From positions 1,046,986-1,110,985 of the forward strand of contig BCIM01000006.1 of assembly GCA_039545315.1 (NCBI GenBank): a stretch of DNA of 64,000 bases, given 5' to 3'. Position 1 is the stretch's first letter, and every line of letters starts with the position of its first letter. The translations under genes were made by a program, and so were the position numbers. This stretch comes from Kondoa malvinella. Taxonomy: Eukaryota > Basidiomycota > Agaricostilbomycetes > Agaricostilbales > Kondoaceae. The notes under the pieces were generated by a model, which saw only the letters and a list, made by a program, of their open reading frames with translations, made no database searches and was not told the origin of the DNA. Of this stretch, positions 11,147-21,636 are shown piece after piece.

Positions 11147-13867
11147 TCATCCGCGCAAAGCCTTCGCAGCTCGCTTGATCGCGCAAGTCAATCGCTTCAA
11201 TTCTTCTTCAGCCAGAAAACCATCTGTGTCCAGCTCTATCGCTTCCGAGAGACCCGGGAAGGTTGTTCCGCCGTATCCGAGCCACTACAGAATGTCAGCA
11301 AGAGCGAGAGATCGGTGTCTAAGACTCACTCGACCGCTGCGAAAAAGTACATTTCAGCTGGCTATCTTTACTTTGATGGAGTACTTACGGAGCAATACCC
11401 AGGTGCTTGTACCAGCTGCGCTTCGGCAGGCCGTCTTCGCTGATGAAGGCCAACTCGAATTCTTTGAGCCTCTCATTCAATCCTTTCGCGCTAGCCGCTG
11501 TCTTGCGTTTGGAATGGTGATCCTTCTCAAGTTGATTGATGAGCTCTTCCGCTTGCAAAGTATGTACATCCGTCATCAAATCAGTCGCTGCTAGGTGAAC
11601 TTCTTTGACTGCATCTTGTAGAGCGGTGATGTTGAGATGAGCAAATGAGCCCCTGGATGGTTCGGTATCTAAAGCAAGGCGTTTGATCTTTTCCACGTTG
11701 TTGAACAACTCATTGGCATAGTCAAGCATGTTGAACGGCATAACCAAGTCAGTAGATGCGCGCAATGCAGCCAAGCCCATGATCTAGAAAATCGATCAGA
11801 AGCACCTTCAATGTGATCCTGAGTACTGACTCTAGCGATGGCAACATTTCTCTTGTGCCCGGGATCACCATACTGCTCGATCCAGTGTTCGCTGTCGTAC
11901 ATCTGTCGGATTATGGTCAGCTGACTAGTCGCCGTACCGGCGGAAGCAAATACAGAATGGTAGTGATAGACTATAGGTCGATCAGATTCCTTGTATAACA
12001 ATCGAACGGAAGAACTCACCTGGATCACTTTTGCTGAAAGTGAATCCCACGTCCACTGAAGGAATGCCCAAATGCTGCAGGAACACGGTATAATCACTTC
12101 CACTCCCTAGCTGCCTCTGCTGGCCCTCCATATAGTCCGCTACCGTCTTGCCCTTCTCATCCGGCGCCGGTACTTTCGCTGTTACTTCCCTGAACAGCTC
12201 GACTAGACTGGGCGAAGAAGCGAACTTGAAGATAGAGCCAGCTGCAGCGACGTCCACGTTCAGGTAGAGCATGACTCGCGCTTTGATCATCTCTGCGAAA
12301 TCTTCTCCGAACTCTGTGCTGCCAATCTATCATTGCCATTAGCATTATCCGACCATGGCGTCCTAAAGACCTACCAAGCCATACTCTTCCGCGTCCCAGG
12401 AAGCAAACACCAACGTTCTTCTCGGTCTCCAACCCTTCTTCCAAAGCGCACCAACACCTTCAATGACCTGTGTCATGGCGGCTGTTCCGCTGATCGGATC
12501 ACTAGCACCTTTGTCCCATGCATCTCTGTGATTACCGAGAAAGACAATCTCCTCTTCTGCTGAAGTGCCTGGAACAATAGCATACGCGTTCCAGATTGGG
12601 TTGATCTTTTCTTCAATTTGGTTGTTCATTTGTAAGATCGACTCTGAGGGACCAGTAAAGTAATCTACGCCTTGATTCGACAAACCGCCTTGCCAATCTG
12701 CAATTTGCAGTCCATGCTCATTCAGACTGCGAAGAAGGGGAAGCGCATCTTCATAGCTGATAGGTATCGATGGGATTCGAGGTTTGCTCAGACCAGGACT
12801 ATCGGGGTCTAGGCGAGTCGCATTCTTATACGATGGCTTACCCGGTGTGAGTGGGTCACCAGGGTAAAGCGACAAGAATTGAACAGAGCCTCGTTGTACT
12901 GAAGAAGGCTGCCGAGCTGGACCATCTGGATAGGCTTTGTAGCCGTTCTCAATTGTCATTTCGCCGTCGTCACCAGGATCAGAATAGATGAGTACGCCTG
13001 GAAGCAAGTGATTACATTAGCTATCAGAAGGAGAAGGCATAGAAAGGCGACATACCAGCAGCGCCAGCATCTTCAGCTTGTCCAACTTTCAAGCCACGGA
13101 AAATATTTCCATATCTTCCACAAGACATGAGCTGACCGACTCTACTACAAAACACTGCCGCAGACTGACTTGACGATCAAAATCGCGCCATTCAGATCTA
13201 CGCCGTCCCGCTTTAGCCTTTCAAAATCATCTCGCGTTCCATAATTCGCGTAGATCAACCGTCCAGATGCTTGACCAGCTTTTGAGAAACCATGAAAGAC
13301 AGGCACGTCGCTCTGCTCATGACCTTCAAAGCTTCTTTCTTTCAACGAGGCATTGAAGACTGTTTTGCCTGACTCATCGACGAGGGACAGAGATGAATTG
13401 CCGAGTGGGTAGTTGAGCAAGGTATAGTACGTGTCTACATGAACCGAAGGATGTCGCTTGCCGAGTGCAAAGGCGCTTTGAGATTCCCTCGAACCAGATT
13501 CATAGATTACTTCGCTGTGTTCTAGCCCTAGAGCCTTCTCCCACTGCTGACGGAGGATAGAGACAGTCTTGAGATCACCAGCTGTACCAGCCAAATGGGA
13601 GAAAGCAGTCAAACTTCGAGATATCCTTTGAGCGCTTGATGGATTCGGCCCTTTCTTGAGGAAATAGTCTTCTACATCTGCATGAGTCTTGAAGCGTCTT
13701 CGTTTGTGGACAACAGGACCTCCAGCGACGAGCAGCAACAAGACAATTAATAGCAGAGTTCGACGGAAGGCAAAGAAGGTGTGGAATGATCGATCACGCT
13801 GTCCCCTTCTCGGCACCAACACTTGTCGAGGCTCAAGCAAAGGCTGCTTTTCTGATATCTCTATCAT
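11147..13867 (-). CDS. glutamate carboxypeptidase II / transferrin-receptor-like M28 protein (Vps70/Tre1 family)
   Basis: A type II membrane protein: short cytosolic N-terminus, one hydrophobic helix (LLLIVLLLLVAGG) near residue 40, then a PA domain, an M28 peptidase domain and a TFR-type dimerisation domain. Zinc and catalytic motifs are present: HRDAWDKGASDPISG, EEYGL followed by GSTEF, LYLNVD, and DPVYHYHS. It should therefore be a working metallopeptidase rather than a receptor only. Exons on minus are 13867-13170, 13114-13056, 12997-12375, 12326-12020, 11970-11954 (17 nt), 11902-11831, 11783-11389, 11336-11330 (7 nt) and 11284-11147. They close in frame to 771 residues, the usual size. 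Fungal relatives (Vps70, Tre1/Tre2) act in vacuolar sorting or turnover of transporters; location here is inferred. Confidence 0.9.
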
Positions 13868-14054
13868 TCTGGGTATATCGACCAGGCTCTTTGGTCGCCG
13901 GTGGGCAAGAAATAGCTTTCATAGCAATCAACGAGATCCGCTCAGGCCGCTTCGAGAGTAGGCGTAAGAGCTTTAGAAGGTTATTCTCTAAACAACTACT
14001 CTCTTTTGGTTCATCTGCTGTTGTGGGAGAATGAGGTAGCAGAAGCTTAGGACG
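13868..14054. promoter_or_regulatory. divergent promoter between carboxypeptidase and Rsr1-like GTPase
   Basis: 187 bp separate two outward-facing starts, so both promoters must lie here or extend into the genes. No clear TATA box was seen. Confidence 0.45.
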
Positions 14055-15000
14055 ATGCGAGAACCAAAGGCGAGTATCGCTGCCTCGACGCGTATAAAGA
14101 GCTGACGGGAAAGAAACAGATAGTGATACTTGGGTCAGGCGGCGTGGGCAAGAGTGCAATTACTCTGCAATTCTGTCAGTAAGTTGCTTCATGCGACTGA
14201 CATACAACACAGCATTGATCGGAGCACCAGCTCGATATATGTGGAAAAGTATGTTGCATTCAATTCCGCTTGCTCGAGCTCAATCTGATATGATGACCTA
14301 GATATGAGTGCGTTTGCATGTGTCTGCAGAAAGAGGTGAAATTAACGCGACGCAGTCCTACTATCGAAGACAGCTACAAGAAGGTTCTCACTGTTGATGG
14401 AGAGACGATCCAGATTGAGATAGTCGACACTGCTGGCTTGGAGCAATTCATGAGCATGCACTCTCTGATCATCAAGAGCGGGGATGCTTTCGCTCTGTCC
14501 GTTTCTCGATCCATTCATCGAGCTCCGCTGACTACACTACCACCCAACAGTGTGTTCAGCTTGACCAGCATCGACTCGGTGAATGAATTATCGAGCATCC
14601 GCCAACAGATAGTGCGAATAAAAGACAGTCAAGGATTCGCCGAAGTAAGCCTGCCAAGCCAACTTCTCGATGACCATACTGATCAAGAGAGCAGAAAGAT
14701 ATTCCAATATGTCTGGTAGGCAACAAATGCGATCTACCGGCACAGCGTCAAGTGCCCAGAGAAGTTGCGATATCTTTATCGCAGCTCTGGCTAGATATAC
14801 CCTATTACGAATCATCAGCTAGAAAGCGTGCGTTTCTTCTGCGCCTCGTGAGTTACTCGGACTAATGGAGTGGAACAGGAATCAACGTGGATGAAATCTT
14901 TGAAGACTTGATTCGACAGCTGATAAGACGCGATGCCATCTCTGGTAACTCGCCGACAAGCAGTAAAAGACCGAAGCGGAAGAGATGTGTCATCATTTGA
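14055..15000 (+). CDS. Rap/Rsr1(Bud1)-like small GTPase
   Basis: A Ras-superfamily GTPase closest to Rap1/Rsr1, which selects polarity sites at the cell cortex. Eight exons (14055-14069, 14114-14178, 14231-14248, 14302-14307, 14356-14496, 14551-14644, 14695-14827, 14879-15000) close in frame to 197 residues. Visible motifs: P-loop GSGGVGKS, effector region YDPTIEDSY, DTAG followed by LEQF, NKCD, ESSAR, then a polybasic stretch and CaaX box (KRPKRKRCVII) for prenylation and membrane targeting. The N-terminus reads MREPKKQIVILGSGG, matching MREYK of the family, but needs a GC-AG first intron (14070-14113). Exon 4 has only six bases. The residue equivalent to Ras Gln61 is Leu (TTG). The product should cycle slowly at GTP hydrolysis unless a Rap-type GAP supplies the missing group. 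Confidence 0.88.
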
Positions 15001-15293
15001 GGCTAACAGGGCTGGGTAGCGCGCGGGAGCATAGGTTTGATCGGTTCAGGATGGGGATGGGAAGGGAATTTGTATGCTGTGCGAGGTAGAGCTGTAGTTG
15101 TGAATAGGGTAATGCATTCGTTCAGGTGGTCAGCGGAGAGTCTTTGTCTCGATTGACTTCCTCTTGCCAAAATTCATAACACCGTTCGCTGTCAAGCGAC
15201 AAGCACCTACATTGCCGCTGCTGAAACTCTTCCTGATCTGCTGCCTGAAGCTGTATACCGCGTCTCTGCCTTGGCGAATACCTACAGACCAGC

Positions 15294-16042
15294 ATGTCGG
15301 TGCGCAACTTGATGAAACAGAAAAAGGCCAGCGTCCAAATATCGCATCCCTATGCTCGTAAGCAATTCTCGTTCGGTCCTGCTCAGGCATTAATACGCTC
15401 TGTATACTAGGCTACACGACTAAAGGCCTCTCTTGCTCGTTATGCAGCATACCGATCAAACATGAACAACTCTGGTCTGCCCATCTCACTTCAAAGGGCC
15501 ACCGAGCAGCAGTACAACAAGGCGCTGTTCAGAAACAACAAGAAGAATCTCGGAAACGCGCATTAGAACCTTCGCCTGAACCAGAAGAGGAAAGCAACAA
15601 GAAGCCTAGGACGGAAAACGATGATCTCCCAGAAGGATTCTTTGATGATCCGAATCAAGCGCCTCAGGCTTCTACTTCGGCTGTTGAACCTGTTGTAGTA
15701 GAAGAAGAGGACGAGGAATGGGCTGCGTTTGAAAGGGATGTGCTGGCGGATAGTGTAGCGAACGGGCCAACGATATCTGCGCCTGCCCAATTGCTCGAAG
15801 AAGAAGAAGGAGGTAAAGAGGAAGTGAAAGCGCCGCAGAAACGGGATGGCGTGACAGGAGAGGTGATTGAGGATAGACCTGATGAGACTGAAGAAGAGCG
15901 AAGGGATAGAGAAGAGAGGGAAGAGCTCATGTCTCGGATTGATGAGTCCGTCTCGATACTGCTACAAGGTTCCAATGCTAATGTATCGCGCACAGAGAGG
16001 AGAGAGAACAACAGGAAGCGGATGCGCGGGTTACTTCATTGA
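15294..16042 (+). CDS. ZNF830/CCDC16-like U1-type zinc finger protein
   Basis: 231 residues from two exons (15294-15357 and 15411-16042; 53 nt intron). The N-terminus MSVRNLMKQKK is followed by a U1-type C2H2 finger (C-x2-C at CSLC, then H and H around LWSAHLTSKGH). The rest is acidic and coiled: a DDLPEGFFDD motif, EEEDEEWAAFERD, and a basic tail. This layout matches ZNF830 (CCDC16/OMCG1), a nuclear protein linked to the spliceosome and genome stability; the family link comes from the finger plus the LPxxFFDD and WxxFERD motifs. The gene sits 293 bp after the GTPase on the same strand. An internal intron is forced because the first exon ends inside an Arg codon. Confidence 0.75.
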
Positions 16043-16484
16043 GAGCAAGGCTGGATTTGATAAGGAAACAAAAGCTGAAAGGCAAAGCTAAGGGGTAGTA
16101 CTAGTATATCTGCTGCATTCCTCTTCTATATCTTCACTTGCATATGTGAAGAGCGCTCGCAACTTAGTCGCCGAAAATTCTTGCCTTGCTCACAGTCGAT
16201 AGGCCTCTGCTCGGACTCGCTTCGGACTTGCTCAATCCACTGCTGGGTGCCTATGTTGGCTGTACACGATAGCTGTTTCAGAACACCGCCCTGCTAACGT
16301 GTTAGAGGTCCTGAACGCCCACTTCGATCACATCCGCCATGATGCTGCTTTTTTGCCCTGAACATCTTGAAACTAATTGTGGAGCCGAGGCAACGTCCGA
16401 GGACCCACGTTGTATCCACTCTGTTTCTTCTTTGCTTCTCTTCCTATACCATTCCCCTTACCTTCTCGCATCTGTCACATAATC
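16043..16484. promoter_or_regulatory. intergenic region with CT-rich leader before the PGAM-fold gene
   Basis: 442 bp without a gene. The last ~60 bases before the ATG at 16485 (about 16420-16470) are strongly pyrimidine-rich (TTCTTCTTTGCTTCTCTTCC), a common core-promoter/5' UTR feature of fungal genes. Nothing else was recognised. Confidence 0.5.
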
Positions 16485-17710
16485 ATGGTGGACACCAAGC
16501 TTCATTACGAACCTGTTGGCGACTTTTTCCAGCAAGATGATGAAGTAGACGAGAGGGACAAGCACGAATCCAGGGGCGTCAAGACTGGTCAAAAGGCCTT
16601 CGGACTCAAGGTGCGCTCATTCTACCTGTACGGTCAACTAAAGCTTATACCGCGTTAACAGGATTCTGAAGCTGTCGACCGCTGGCAGAAGATCCTTGAT
16701 ATCCTGGAGAAAGAACCAGAGACGCCTAGCAAAGGCAAACCATGCACCAAGTTGTTCTTCATCGGTCGACATGGCGAGGTTTGCTTTCTACATGTCCGAA
16801 AGATCTACCGAGACTAACACGCAAATCAGGGCGTGCACAACATTGCGGAAGACAAGTATGGTCATGAAAAGTGGAAGAAGTACGTACAAGAGGTTGCATT
16901 TGTATCGTCGTAGTTGATGACTTTCACAGGGAGATGTGCTCAAAAACTGGAGATGGAGAGATGGATTGGTTCGACGCACCTCTCACCGAAGAAGGCATTA
17001 ACGAAGCAAAGGAGATTGGCAGAGTTTGGCATTTGGGATTGTGAGCATCTGTCATCTCTCATTTCTGTTCACTTGCTAAACGGCCATCGCCAACAGGAAA
17101 GCAGCTCCGCCTATTCCAATGCCTGAAGTCTTTTACTGCTCTCCCTTGTTACGACCTTCCCAGACTCTGTATTACACCTTTATCGATTCCGGCCTCATGC
17201 CTAAAGATCAAAAAGTGCATGTCCGCGAAGGTCTTCGGTATGTCTTTCCAGCGTCTCGACACGAGCAAAGCTAATAATTCAGATAGCGAGCAATTAGACA
17301 CCGAACAAGCTCAAAAACGTCGACCTCTTTCCGAGCTGCAGAAAGATTTCCCCGGTTGGGTGTTAGAAGAAGGCGCTTCGGAAGAAGACGCGCTCTGGAC
17401 AGCAGAAAAGATGGAAAGCGATGAAGAGATGGCAGAGAGAGCTGGTCAAGTGTTGGATGAGATCTTCAGCAAGCCTGAAAAGTGTACGTTCTAAAAGACC
17501 GCCTGTGTTCATAAGCTGATGAGATGTCCAGGTATATCTATCACTTGCCATAGCAACCTTATTAGAGGTATTCTGCAATACACCCATCACCCTGTCTTCA
17601 TGGCTCCTCGAGGAGGTAAGACTGCTTCAGATGATGATTCGTCGACCCTAGTGCTGATTTGACCTCTAGCTGCCTTCGCTGTGTTGCTGAAGGGAACTGT
17701 CAAGGAGTGA
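16485..17710 (+). CDS. phosphoglycerate-mutase-fold phosphatase (Pmu1-like)
   Basis: A histidine phosphatase superfamily protein. The catalytic motif FFIGRHGE is followed after an intron by GVHN; LTEEG, the CSPLLRPSQT segment and a late ITCHSNLIRG stretch carry the second histidine. Introns are short; one joins GLR to EQLD using an acceptor at 17286, which restores the family pattern LRE. The product ends KGTVKE with TGA at 17708-17710, about 290 residues. Fungal relatives such as Pmu1 are broad phosphatases rather than glycolytic mutases, and the long insert between RHG and the second half also argues against glycolysis. The substrate cannot be told. The gene converges on the next one with a 237 bp spacer. 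Confidence 0.8.
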
Positions 17711-17947
17711 AAAAGAACTTGTACTATTGTTCGGAGCCTTGCAAGGACACTTAATTTATGCCATGACTTTGTACTCCGAGACAGAATGTCCCAGTTCATT
17801 GCGACACTGACCGACTTGGAACGCTTCCGGGCAGAAGAGGGGATCGAAGACAGTAGGAAAGACATAAACCAGACGTCAATGTGCTCGTAACCATAGGGTT
17901 TGCTACAATGCTTGTCATTCATTTGTCACTTGACTATCCCTCAAATT

Positions 17948-18832
17948 TTACATGGAGATGGTTGCTAGACCCTCGCTCCAGCTGTCGGCGACAATTTGCA
18001 GTCTGTGTCAAACCAATCAGCGGAATTCATTGGCCGAGAATCTGGCCAAAAACTCACGCCTCGACGTTTGCGTTAGGTGCACCCTCAGCAATCAAGAAAG
18101 TCCTCGCAGACTGGACAAGGACTAGAGCGGGTTTCCCTTCCGAAGTCAAAGTGCAGCAGTCTTTCGTCTTATTGGCGAACGAGTAGCTGGCACCTTCGAA
18201 TTGGACAGACTTGGGAGGAGCACCAGTAACAGTGTTGTTGGTACCTTCAACCTCTCGCTGAACTGACAAAAGGGCATCTAGAAGTTCGCGGGTCTGTTCT
18301 TGCGAGATCTGTACACAGGATCAGGAAAGAATGCAGCTAATAGCGAAATTACGAACGTCAAACTGCTTGACTGAGCCAGCGACTTGGAGAGCATCTTCCT
18401 TGTCGAAAAGAGCAGCACGGGCGACGTTAGAGTTGTCGAGGACCCGTTCGCGAAGAGCTGTACGGCAGTAACTCTAATGAGCATGCGTGCAGGGATTCAC
18501 TGCAGGAGGAAGACGCACTCTTTTCGAGGTCGGCGTTGTTCAACTTGGAGCCGTAGGAAGCCTTGTCCATGTCTGGTCATCGCTTATAAGCGAAATGCTT
18601 CAAGCTACGGTGATGAATGGTTCTCACCTTTGGCAGAAGGCTCTTTGTGCGAGTTGAAGGCGCCCTCTTTAGGGACCTGAGTACCAGACACGTCGCTGTT
18701 TTGGGGCTGAGGCAGACGTGTACATCAGCCAAATGCAATCTCTTCGCAGGATTCGGACATACTACTCTGTTGTGAAGCTATAGCACGATAATATGAGCAC
18801 TAGTCTACGTGAGAGCGTCTGCAGCTCACCAT
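17948..18832 (-). CDS. divergent profilin-like protein
   Basis: Six exons on minus (18832-18830, 18706-18628, 18572-18519, 18457-18357, 18308-18058, 18002-17948) close in frame to 180 residues. Residues ~60-180 follow the profilin order: VARAALFDKED strand, FDISQEQTRELL helix, SVQFEGASYSF hairpin, PALVLVQSARTFLIA, and a C-terminal amphipathic helix. The N-terminal Trp/Tyr segment that grips proline-rich ligands in ordinary profilins is missing. In its place are ~45 polar residues, and there is an extra loop (EGTNNTVTGAPP). It may be a profilin paralogue or another protein of the same fold; I judge this from pattern only. The start codon alone forms the first coding exon (ATG then GTGAGC donor), followed by a 123 nt intron, the longest here. 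Confidence 0.5.
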
Positions 18833-19212
18833 GTTGAGATGATCTGACTTGGGATACACGGTCGTGGTGAGAAAAGTCTGCAGCGAGCAGCTCACCTCAT
18901 CGACAATTTGGCGTCATCGGAAAAATCTTGCCGAGCTGCCTGACGTTGATGTAGGGGATCAAGAGTGCATGGGCAGCCTGCCATATGGATCACACAGGGC
19001 AGCTGTTACTGCAGCGTCTGGCTGGCTCTCGAAAATACCGCGTTTCGACGCGACAAAATGGCATTTGACACGCGAATAGCATGACGAAACATGCGACATG
19101 CACAAAAGCCTTGATTGAGCGTACGAGCTACATGAGAGTATTGTCAGTACCTGAGCAGATATATCTGCTATGTCCGATTTGGACTTCTTTCCCTTGACCA
19201 GAACCAACCAAG
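18833..19212. promoter_or_regulatory. divergent promoter region
   Basis: 380 bp between outward-facing starts of the profilin-like gene and the small mitochondrial-type gene. No clear motif or coding potential was seen. Confidence 0.4.
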
Positions 19213-19746
19213 ATGCTGTTTAAACAAATTCTTAGAAGCGCTGCACCGGCCAGACGCCAACTATCCACCTCTGCACCGCGTCTAGCTGGATTTGGTACAG
19301 CTGGCAAGGACGACAAGGCTATTCCGGCTTCTAAATCAACGCTCTCTGACCAGGTAAGCCGTATCCCGATCTGTCCTACGATCTGTCTGACAGGGATATA
19401 GCAATCTGCTACGGGTTCTGATCTTCACGAGAAGAACAAGGGTGACGCCAGCAAGGCCGGAGCGAACGCAAAGAACACAGGTACCAGTACGCTCACTAAT
19501 CAAAGTGACAAACCCTAAAGGCTGATAATGTGATTAGCTGCATCCAAGACTGCTGATCCAGCTTCCGCCTCACCATCCATGTACAATAAGGGCAAACCAC
19601 AAGGTGGATTAGAAGAGGAAGCAGGCGTAGGCGGATCAGACATTAGAGGCATGGCAGAAGAAGTGAACAAGGAGAAATCAGGCAAGATGTCATCCGATCC
19701 ATTGACTGGCGAGAACTTGCGAAGCGCAAGAGGAGTCTCTAACTAG
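19213..19746 (+). CDS. small protein with mitochondrial-type presequence
   Basis: Three exons (19213-19353, 19402-19480, 19538-19746) close in frame to 142 residues. The N-terminus MLFKQILRSAAPARRQLSTS has the basic, Ser/Ala-rich, acid-free look of a mitochondrial targeting sequence with a likely cleavage near RQLSTSAPR. The mature part is polar and probably disordered, with Lys/Gly/Ala stretches and a conserved-looking end (SSDPLTGENLRSARG). No enzyme motif is visible. Small fungal matrix proteins of this type are widespread, but I do not recognise a function. It converges on the flavin oxidoreductase gene with 27 bp between the stops, so 3' UTRs must overlap. Confidence 0.7.
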
Positions 19747-19773
19747 GCTTCTAAGAAATGCAATGAGTGTAAT

Positions 19774-21314
19774 CTACAATTTCGCTTCGGCGGTCTCTTT
19801 TGCGCGCTTGACTTTCTCTCCATGGCCTTCTTGGCCAAAGACTGCATAATCGGTGTAGCCTTCTGTGGAATATTTGTTGTAAAAGGTAGGTCGATCGTAT
19901 TTGGTCCAGCTTTGGCCATTCTTGATTCTCGATGGAAGATCAGGGCTAATACGTATTCAGACTGAGATCAAACAGGCAAGGGATAGACTGACTTGGAGAT
20001 AAAGTATCGTCCGATAGCAATCAATTCGGCGCCCTTGGCATCCGCTACCTTCGTCGCCGATTCCGCATCGTATCCACCGCATGAAATGAACAAAGTAGGG
20101 CATTCCTCAGTCGGCTCGGGGAACTTTTCGTCTGTTGGCTTGTTGCTGTTATCGATCTTCTCAGCGGTATGGTCAGAAGTGTTTGACGTGTGACGGAAGA
20201 TGGCGCGGAAAGGATCGTTGCTTCTAGGCTGGGTTTTGACTTCTTGCATGCGCCATTGATCTAGGAGGACAATCAGCTGCGCGTGATCGCTGCTGTGCGA
20301 GACACACCTGAGTCTTCAGTAATGTGCACAGCTGCAAATTTTGGGTGGGTGTTTCGAATCCAAGTGCAGAGCTTGACGTAAGTCTATAACCGAATGGTCA
20401 GGTGTACCTCCCAAAAAAATCAGATCAAGCTTACCTCGATGATCAAGTCAGTAGGTTCCGTTCCCATACCCTGGAAGCCGGTCCACGGACTGAAGCGAAC
20501 GCTTGTGCGCTGCTCTCCGATAGTCTTGCAGACTTCCGTAATGATCTCTTGAGTAAAGCGAATACGGTTTTCGATCGATCCTCCGTAGTTGTCTGTCCGC
20601 TTGTTGCAGTTGGATTCGATGAATTGCATAGGTAGGTAACCATTTGCAGAGTCTAGCCACAAGATGAGCAAAGAGCGACAAGGCGAGAGACGGACATACG
20701 AATCTCAACACCGTCAAAGCCTGCTTCCACAGCGTTTTTAGCTGCCTGCGCGTAGTTCTTGACATATCGCTTGATTCCTTCAACGTCTAGCGGCGTTGGC
20801 GCTTTCTGTCCCTCGAGTGGCAAGTCGGATGAAGAGACTACCTCAGGCACATCTGCATCGCCAGGATTTGCACGACCAAGAGCCCAGAGCTGCATGTAGA
20901 CGACACTCTAAAGTATTCGCAAGCGAAGGACATGAGCGAACCGAGGATGGTGACGGGGAAGCTGTAAACTCTCACCTCCTTAGCATGCACTGCGTCAGTG
21001 ACTTTCTTCCATGCCTTGATCTGGTCTTCGTTCCAGATTCCTGGTACACCTTCCATTCCACCTGCAAGGACATTAGCGCCGCAAAGACTCGCTGATAGAC
21101 ATGACTTGCCAGCTTCATGACTGATGTAAGTAGCTTCAGTCACCAAGAGACCACCTTTTGACGCTCTCTGCCCGTAGTATTCGGCTACAGCGTCCATTGG
21201 TACATGCTTTGGAGAGCGGAATCGTGTCAAAGGTGCCATAGCAACTCGGTGCTGAAGTTTCTGATCGCCCAGCTTTATGGGCGAGAAGAGCTTTGAGGAT
21301 GCAGCGGAAGTCAT
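19774..21314 (-). CDS. Old Yellow Enzyme-type NADH:flavin oxidoreductase
   Basis: An FMN-dependent ene-reductase of the OYE family: a TIM barrel that reduces activated C=C bonds with NAD(P)H. The start MTSAASSKLFSPIKLGD is at 21312-21314. The flavin and substrate motifs are visible in order: VAMAPLTRFRSP, YYGQRASKGGLLVTEAT, IWNEDQIKAWKKVTDAVH, the active-site HSANGY (His, Asn, Tyr), CNKRTDNYGGSIENR, VRFSPW, and AELIAIGRYFIS. It ends YTDYAVFGQEGH and a charged tail, stop at 19774-19776. At least five short introns interrupt it, one inside the His codon of HSANGY. The natural substrate is not evident, since OYEs serve stress, oxylipin and alkaloid reactions. Confidence 0.9.
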
Positions 21315-21636
21315 GATGAGTAGGTTATGGTACGAAACCAAGCTGTATGAGCTAGAGAAAGGACTAGACAGGGCAGCGGCAGAAATAGAAAATTTCGAGC
21401 TGATTACTGATCGACACTCGTCACGCAACCGCGAAGTATCCAGAACAAGGCCAGAAGCAGTCGTATCCTCTGCTACAAGCAGACTGCTGGCCAGGAGAGG
21501 GGATACCTTTTACGCGCATGCAATGTTATGAAATCAATCCAAAACACGCATCAATCATTCGAAGAGTGGACACGTTGGCCGGGCGTGATGTTGGCGCTGG
21601 GATGGCGTTGCAGGCTGTCAGAGAACGTCGACGAGT
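21315..21636. promoter_or_regulatory. divergent promoter region
   Basis: 322 bp between the OYE start (minus) and the start of the large repeat protein (plus). No specific motif recognised. Confidence 0.4.

Noticed and set aside
13833..14159. Minus-strand frame covering the Rsr1-like start
   Set aside because: Overlaps conserved GTPase exons and the divergent promoter; a shadow frame.
14179..14212. 34-nt intron in the GTPase gene
   Set aside because: Using the first AG would add six residues to the effector loop; the later acceptor at 14230 gives a 52-nt intron and normal family spacing.
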